A stretch of DNA of 7,511 nucleotides from an uncultured Actinomycetes bacterium (lineage in GTDB: Bacteria; Actinomycetota; Thermoleophilia; Solirubrobacterales; Solirubrobacteraceae). The notes under the pieces were generated by a model, which did not search any database, was not told where the DNA came from, and saw only the letters and a program-made list of their open reading frames with translations. Shown piece after piece: positions 4,675 to 7,511 of the stretch. The position numbers and the translations under genes were made by a program. Position 1 is the first letter of the stretch. Every line of letters begins with the position of its first letter. Where the stretch lies: NCBI GenBank assembly GCA_937888775.1, contig CALAQT010000148.1, positions 1-7,511 of the forward strand, given 5' to 3'.

Positions 4675-7068
4675 GTGCGACGTATCTACGGAGTGCTCGG
4701 CGCTGCGGTAGCAGTGGCGGCCACGGTCGCCGTCATCGGGGTCACGAGCGGAACGGCAGCTCCCAGGGTGATCTACATGGACCCGAGCGCGTCAATTCCG
4801 GCGCGTGTCCATGACCTTCTGGGCCGGATGACGCTCAGGGAGAAGGTCGGCCAGATGGACCAGGCCGTGGTCGGATTGGTGCGCGACAAGACCAATCCGG
4901 CGAATGGTGTCTGCAACGGTGATAACACATCGCAGCCGCAGCCGAACTGCCTGCAAACCGTGCTGATCACAGACGCCACCGGCTCGGTCCTGTCGGGTGG
5001 GACCGACAATCCGCCCGGTAACACGGGGACTGACTGGGCGAATCTGTACAACACGATCCAGCATTACGCGATCGACCACTCGCGGCTGCACATCCCGATC
5101 ATCTACGGCGTCGATGCGGTCCACGGCTTCGGTCATCCGACCGCGGCGACGTTGTTCCCCCAGTCGATCGGGATGGGAGCGACCTGGGACACCCAGCTGG
5201 CGAGTCTAGCCGGCCAGGCCACGCGTAATCAGATCTGCAGCGTTGGCACCGTTTGGGACTTCGCTCCGGTTCAGGATGTGGCGCGGGACAACCGCTGGGG
5301 TCGCACCTACGAGACGTGGGGAGAAGAGCCCGCGCTCTCGGGCGCGATGGGCGGGGCCAACATCAGCGGAATGCAGAGCGGGACGTGCCCGACCGACCCC
5401 GGCCTCCAGGTCACATCGACGGTCAAGCACTTCGCCGCCTACTCGGAGTCGATCAACGGCCACGATCGCGTCGAAGCGCAGATTCCGATCCGTTATCTGC
5501 AGGATCTCTTCCTGCCGTCCTACGCGGGCGGGATCAACGCGGGCGCAGACACTGTCATGGTCAACTCCGGGTCGATCAACGGCATCCCCGCGACGGCTTC
5601 GCACTTCCTGCTGACGACCGAGCTGCGCCAGCGGCTGGGCTTCACAGGCGTGGTGATCAGCGACTACAACGACGTCTTCGCCCTGCAGACGACATACCAC
5701 ATCGCTCCCGATCTCGAGAGCGCGGTGGCCGAAGCGGTCAACGCCGGCGTGGACATGGCGATGAATGCGATTTCTTCCACCAGTTACGACGCCGCGCTGA
5801 TCGCGGCCGTCCATGACGGTCTGGTCCCGATGTGGAGGATCAACCAGGCGGTGACGAGGATCCTGACGCTGAAGTTCAAGCTCGGCCTGTTTGACCACCC
5901 CTTCGTCGACGCGACCAAGGCCAATGACGCGATCAGCGGCAACGTGGCCCTTGACCGCCAGGCCGCCGATGAGTCGATGACCCTGCTGCAAAACCAGAAC
6001 GGCACGTTGCCGCTCTCCAAGAGCAGCCATGTCACGGTCGTCGGCCCGAACGCGGACTCGATCCCCGACACGCTTGGGGGCTGGAGCGTCAGCTGGCAGG
6101 GCGTGTTCGACAACAACAAGCAAGCGTGCTGCGGCGGACCGCCCGACCAGATACCGACGCAAACGGTGACGGTCTGGAAGGGCATCCAGGCAGCCGACGG
6201 GAACGCAACGCTCGCTCCCGATCAGGCCAGTGCGGTGGCCGCGGCCGGCAGCACGGACGCGTACGTCGCGGTGGTCGGCGAGACCAGGCCCTATGCCGAG
6301 GGACTGGGCGATGACCCGGCACCGCAGTTGGATGCCAGCCAGAAGGCGTTGATCGCGGCGCTGAAGGCCACCGGCAAGTCGGTGATCGTGGTCGTCGTGG
6401 CCGGCCGTCCGCTCGGGCTCGGTCCCGACGCCGAGTCGGCGAACGCGATCCTGATGGCGTGGCAGGGCAGCACGCAAACAGGTAACGGGGCCGCCGACGT
6501 GCTGTTCGGCACGTACGACCCGAGCGGCAAACTCCCGATCACGTGGCCGAGCGATGCCACGCCACCCGGGCTCGACCTCTCGGACTTCAACCAAAGCGGA
6601 CCGACGCCCCCTGGCGATGAGCCGAAGTTCTTCGACCAGTTCCCGGGAACGAACGGCGGTCACGGGTCGGGGTACAACCCGCTCTTCGCGTTCGGATTCG
6701 GCCTCTCGTACACGACGTTCTCGACCAGTGGCCTGTCCATCGCCGGCCCGGCAGCCGGCGTCGTGACCGCATCGTTCACGGTGAAGAACACCGGCGGTCG
6801 CGAGGGCGTGGACATCGTTCCGGTCTACGTGAAGCGTCCGGTGAACACCGGCGAGGTCCTCACGCCGACGAACGGGAACCTCGTCGGCTGGGCGCGTGTG
6901 GACCTGGCGGCGGGAGCTTCGCAGCAGGTCTCTGTCGGTTTCGGGGTCGCGCAGCTCGCGGTGACTCCGGCAGACATCAACGGAGACGGGCCGCGGCAGG
7001 TGCAGCCCGGTGACTACCAGGTCGTGCTGGACCCGAATGGCACGGGTCCGACGTTCACCATCCGTTAG
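4675..7068 (+). CDS. secreted glycoside hydrolase family 3 beta-glucosidase / beta-glucan exohydrolase
   Basis: 797 residues. A Sec signal peptide (MRR, then a hydrophobic run to about 26, likely cut after GTAA near 29) sends it outside the cell. GH3 enzymes remove glucose or similar units from beta-glucans and glucosides by a retaining mechanism. The N-terminal barrel (about 40-400) shows Asp147 in YGVDAVHG, RWGR (207-210), Lys251-His252 in STVKHFAAYS and nucleophile Asp330 in GVVISDYNDV. The second domain (about 430-685) has ADESMTLLQN, GGWSVSWQG (Trp470, Trp474) and GETRPYAEG with Glu536 and Glu542, one of which is the expected acid/base. A fibronectin III-like domain follows (about 690-797; FTVKNTGGREGVDIVPVYV). 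The residue set matches the barley ExoI branch, but Tyr331 replaces the Trp after the nucleophile. Cys pairs at 80/92 and 485/486 may form disulfides. No cell-wall anchor is seen. Exact substrate unknown. Confidence 0.95.
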   Translation: MRRIYGVLGAAVAVAATVAVIGVTSGTAAPRVIYMDPSASIPARVHDLLGRMTLREKVGQMDQAVVGLVRDKTNPANGVCNGDNTSQPQPNCLQTVLITDATGSVLSGGTDNPPGNTGTDWANLYNTIQHYAIDHSRLHIPIIYGVDAVHGFGHPTAATLFPQSIGMGATWDTQLASLAGQATRNQICSVGTVWDFAPVQDVARDNRWGRTYETWGEEPALSGAMGGANISGMQSGTCPTDPGLQVTSTVKHFAAYSESINGHDRVEAQIPIRYLQDLFLPSYAGGINAGADTVMVNSGSINGIPATASHFLLTTELRQRLGFTGVVISDYNDVFALQTTYHIAPDLESAVAEAVNAGVDMAMNAISSTSYDAALIAAVHDGLVPMWRINQAVTRILTLKFKLGLFDHPFVDATKANDAISGNVALDRQAADESMTLLQNQNGTLPLSKSSHVTVVGPNADSIPDTLGGWSVSWQGVFDNNKQACCGGPPDQIPTQTVTVWKGIQAADGNATLAPDQASAVAAAGSTDAYVAVVGETRPYAEGLGDDPAPQLDASQKALIAALKATGKSVIVVVVAGRPLGLGPDAESANAILMAWQGSTQTGNGAADVLFGTYDPSGKLPITWPSDATPPGLDLSDFNQSGPTPPGDEPKFFDQFPGTNGGHGSGYNPLFAFGFGLSYTTFSTSGLSIAGPAAGVVTASFTVKNTGGREGVDIVPVYVKRPVNTGEVLTPTNGNLVGWARVDLAAGASQQVSVGFGVAQLAVTPADINGDGPRQVQPGDYQVVLDPNGTGPTFTIR

Positions 7069-7087
7069 GACGCCGATTCAGTACCCA

Positions 7088-7130
7088 ACCCGGCGTGGCG
7101 GGCCTGCAAAGGCCCGCCACGCCAGCGGGT
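7088..7130 (+). terminator. strong hairpin terminator after the GH3 gene
   Basis: A perfect 14-bp stem: GGCGTGGCGGGCCT (7092-7105) and its complement (7110-7123), around GCAA, a stable GNRA tetraloop. ACCC (7088-7091) and GGGT (7127-7130) can extend the stem past a 3-base bulge. It begins about 20 bases after the TAG at 7066-7068. No T-tract follows. Confidence 0.9.
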
Positions 7131-7511
7131 GCGACTTCAAGTCCCATGGCGCCGTCGGCGCGTGGAGTCGGGCGGCTTGCGAGACGCGACCAGGTCAGGC
7201 GGACCGGCGCGGCACGAGCGCAACCAGCTCGCCGCGGCTTCCCACGCCCGCCTTCTCGTGCCCGGCGTGGAAGCTCAGGAGCCGGATTTGCCCGAATGTC
7301 GCCAACGCGTCTTCCAGTCCCTCTCTGATCGGGATGGATCGCCGCACCGCCCCCGCAGACGGAAGTCCAGCTGTCCGGATTCGCGCGGCGCCGGGCTCTC
7401 GGATCGGACGAGTCTGAGAAGCGGGTTTCGCTATGCGCCTCCGGTCCCTCGGACGAATCCCGACGTCATGGCCGACATGTGCGCCGGTCTCCAACTGGGC
7501 AGACCCGGGGG
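7131..7511. other. right-end region without an intact gene
   Basis: I find no convincing complete gene in these 381 bases. A 99-codon minus-strand frame begins only at a TTG (7494) without a ribosome binding site; only its last third looks like protein and is listed as a regulator remnant. A plus-strand frame from an ATG at 7434 runs off the edge, with no ribosome binding site and no recognisable content. Confidence 0.5.
7195..7326 (-). pseudogene. remnant of a LuxR-type regulator C-terminus with an internal deletion
   Basis: On the minus strand, REGLEDALATFGQI resembles the helix that precedes the DNA-binding domain of large LuxR-family (LAL/MalT-like) regulators. It is followed at once by FHAGHEKAGVGSRGELVALV, which resembles the end of the LuxR helix-turn-helix (family pattern: H-x-x-x, K-x-GV-x-SR-x-ELV). 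The roughly 50 residues that should lie between, including the T-x-x-E-x-x-V and N-x-E-I-A segments, are missing, with the apparent join near 7284. The remaining DNA upstream to the window edge does not encode the rest of such a protein in any frame I checked. The short match makes this an inference; it could be chance. Confidence 0.4.

Noticed and set aside
5206..6663. A 485-codon open frame on the minus strand
   Set aside because: It is antisense to the GH3 gene in a GC-rich codon pattern, is full of Arg/Asp/His/Val runs and has no recognisable domain.
7434..7511. A plus-strand gene start at the right edge
   Set aside because: There is no ribosome binding site, and the 26 visible codons look like no known protein.
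7496..7511. The end of a tRNA gene on the minus strand (CCCCCGGGTCTGCCCA)
   Set aside because: Only 16 bases are visible, the discriminator position would be an unusual C, and no other arm can be checked.
1..7511. A CRISPR array or long tandem repeats
   Set aside because: I saw no regularly spaced repeats of 20-40 bases anywhere in the window.

Overview
The window is GC-rich DNA with strong GGAGG-type ribosome binding sites, G/C-ending codons, a GTG start and terminators without a T-tract. It looks like a high-GC actinobacterium. The short tyrosine recombinase, the PH-like protein and the four-helix membrane protein resemble families I associate with soil Actinomycetota, possibly Thermoleophilia/Solirubrobacterales; that placement comes from memory and is inference.

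Layout. The left end (1-232) holds a possible truncated minus-strand reading frame and two repeat-like elements. The minus strand then carries three genes: a berberine-bridge-type FAD-dependent oxidoreductase (233-1591), a 234-residue tyrosine recombinase (1861-2565) and a four-helix membrane protein (2711-3835). A strong hairpin follows the recombinase stop, and an 8-bp inverted repeat lies just upstream of the recombinase ribosome binding site. A non-coding divergent region (3836-4200) holds a second copy of the left-end repeat and a nested stem. From 4201 the plus strand carries a likely two-gene operon: a small PH-like-domain protein (4201-4644) and, 30 bases later, a secreted glycoside hydrolase family 3 enzyme (4675-7068), closed by a 14-bp terminator hairpin. 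The right end (7131-7511) has no convincing intact gene but contains what looks like an internally deleted remnant of a LuxR-type regulator.

Function. No single pathway links all the genes. The secreted GH3 enzyme probably trims beta-glucans or beta-glucosides outside the cell. The oxidoreductase probably acts on a sugar or secondary-metabolite alcohol in the cytoplasm. The recombinase, the dispersed repeats and the regulator fragment suggest an accessory, rearranged stretch of chromosome. The least explained signal is a recurring short box (CGCTT, 0-1 base, TGCATTG) followed by GC-rich hairpins of different sequence, seen at three intergenic sites, with a fourth, more diverged copy of the longer repeat.
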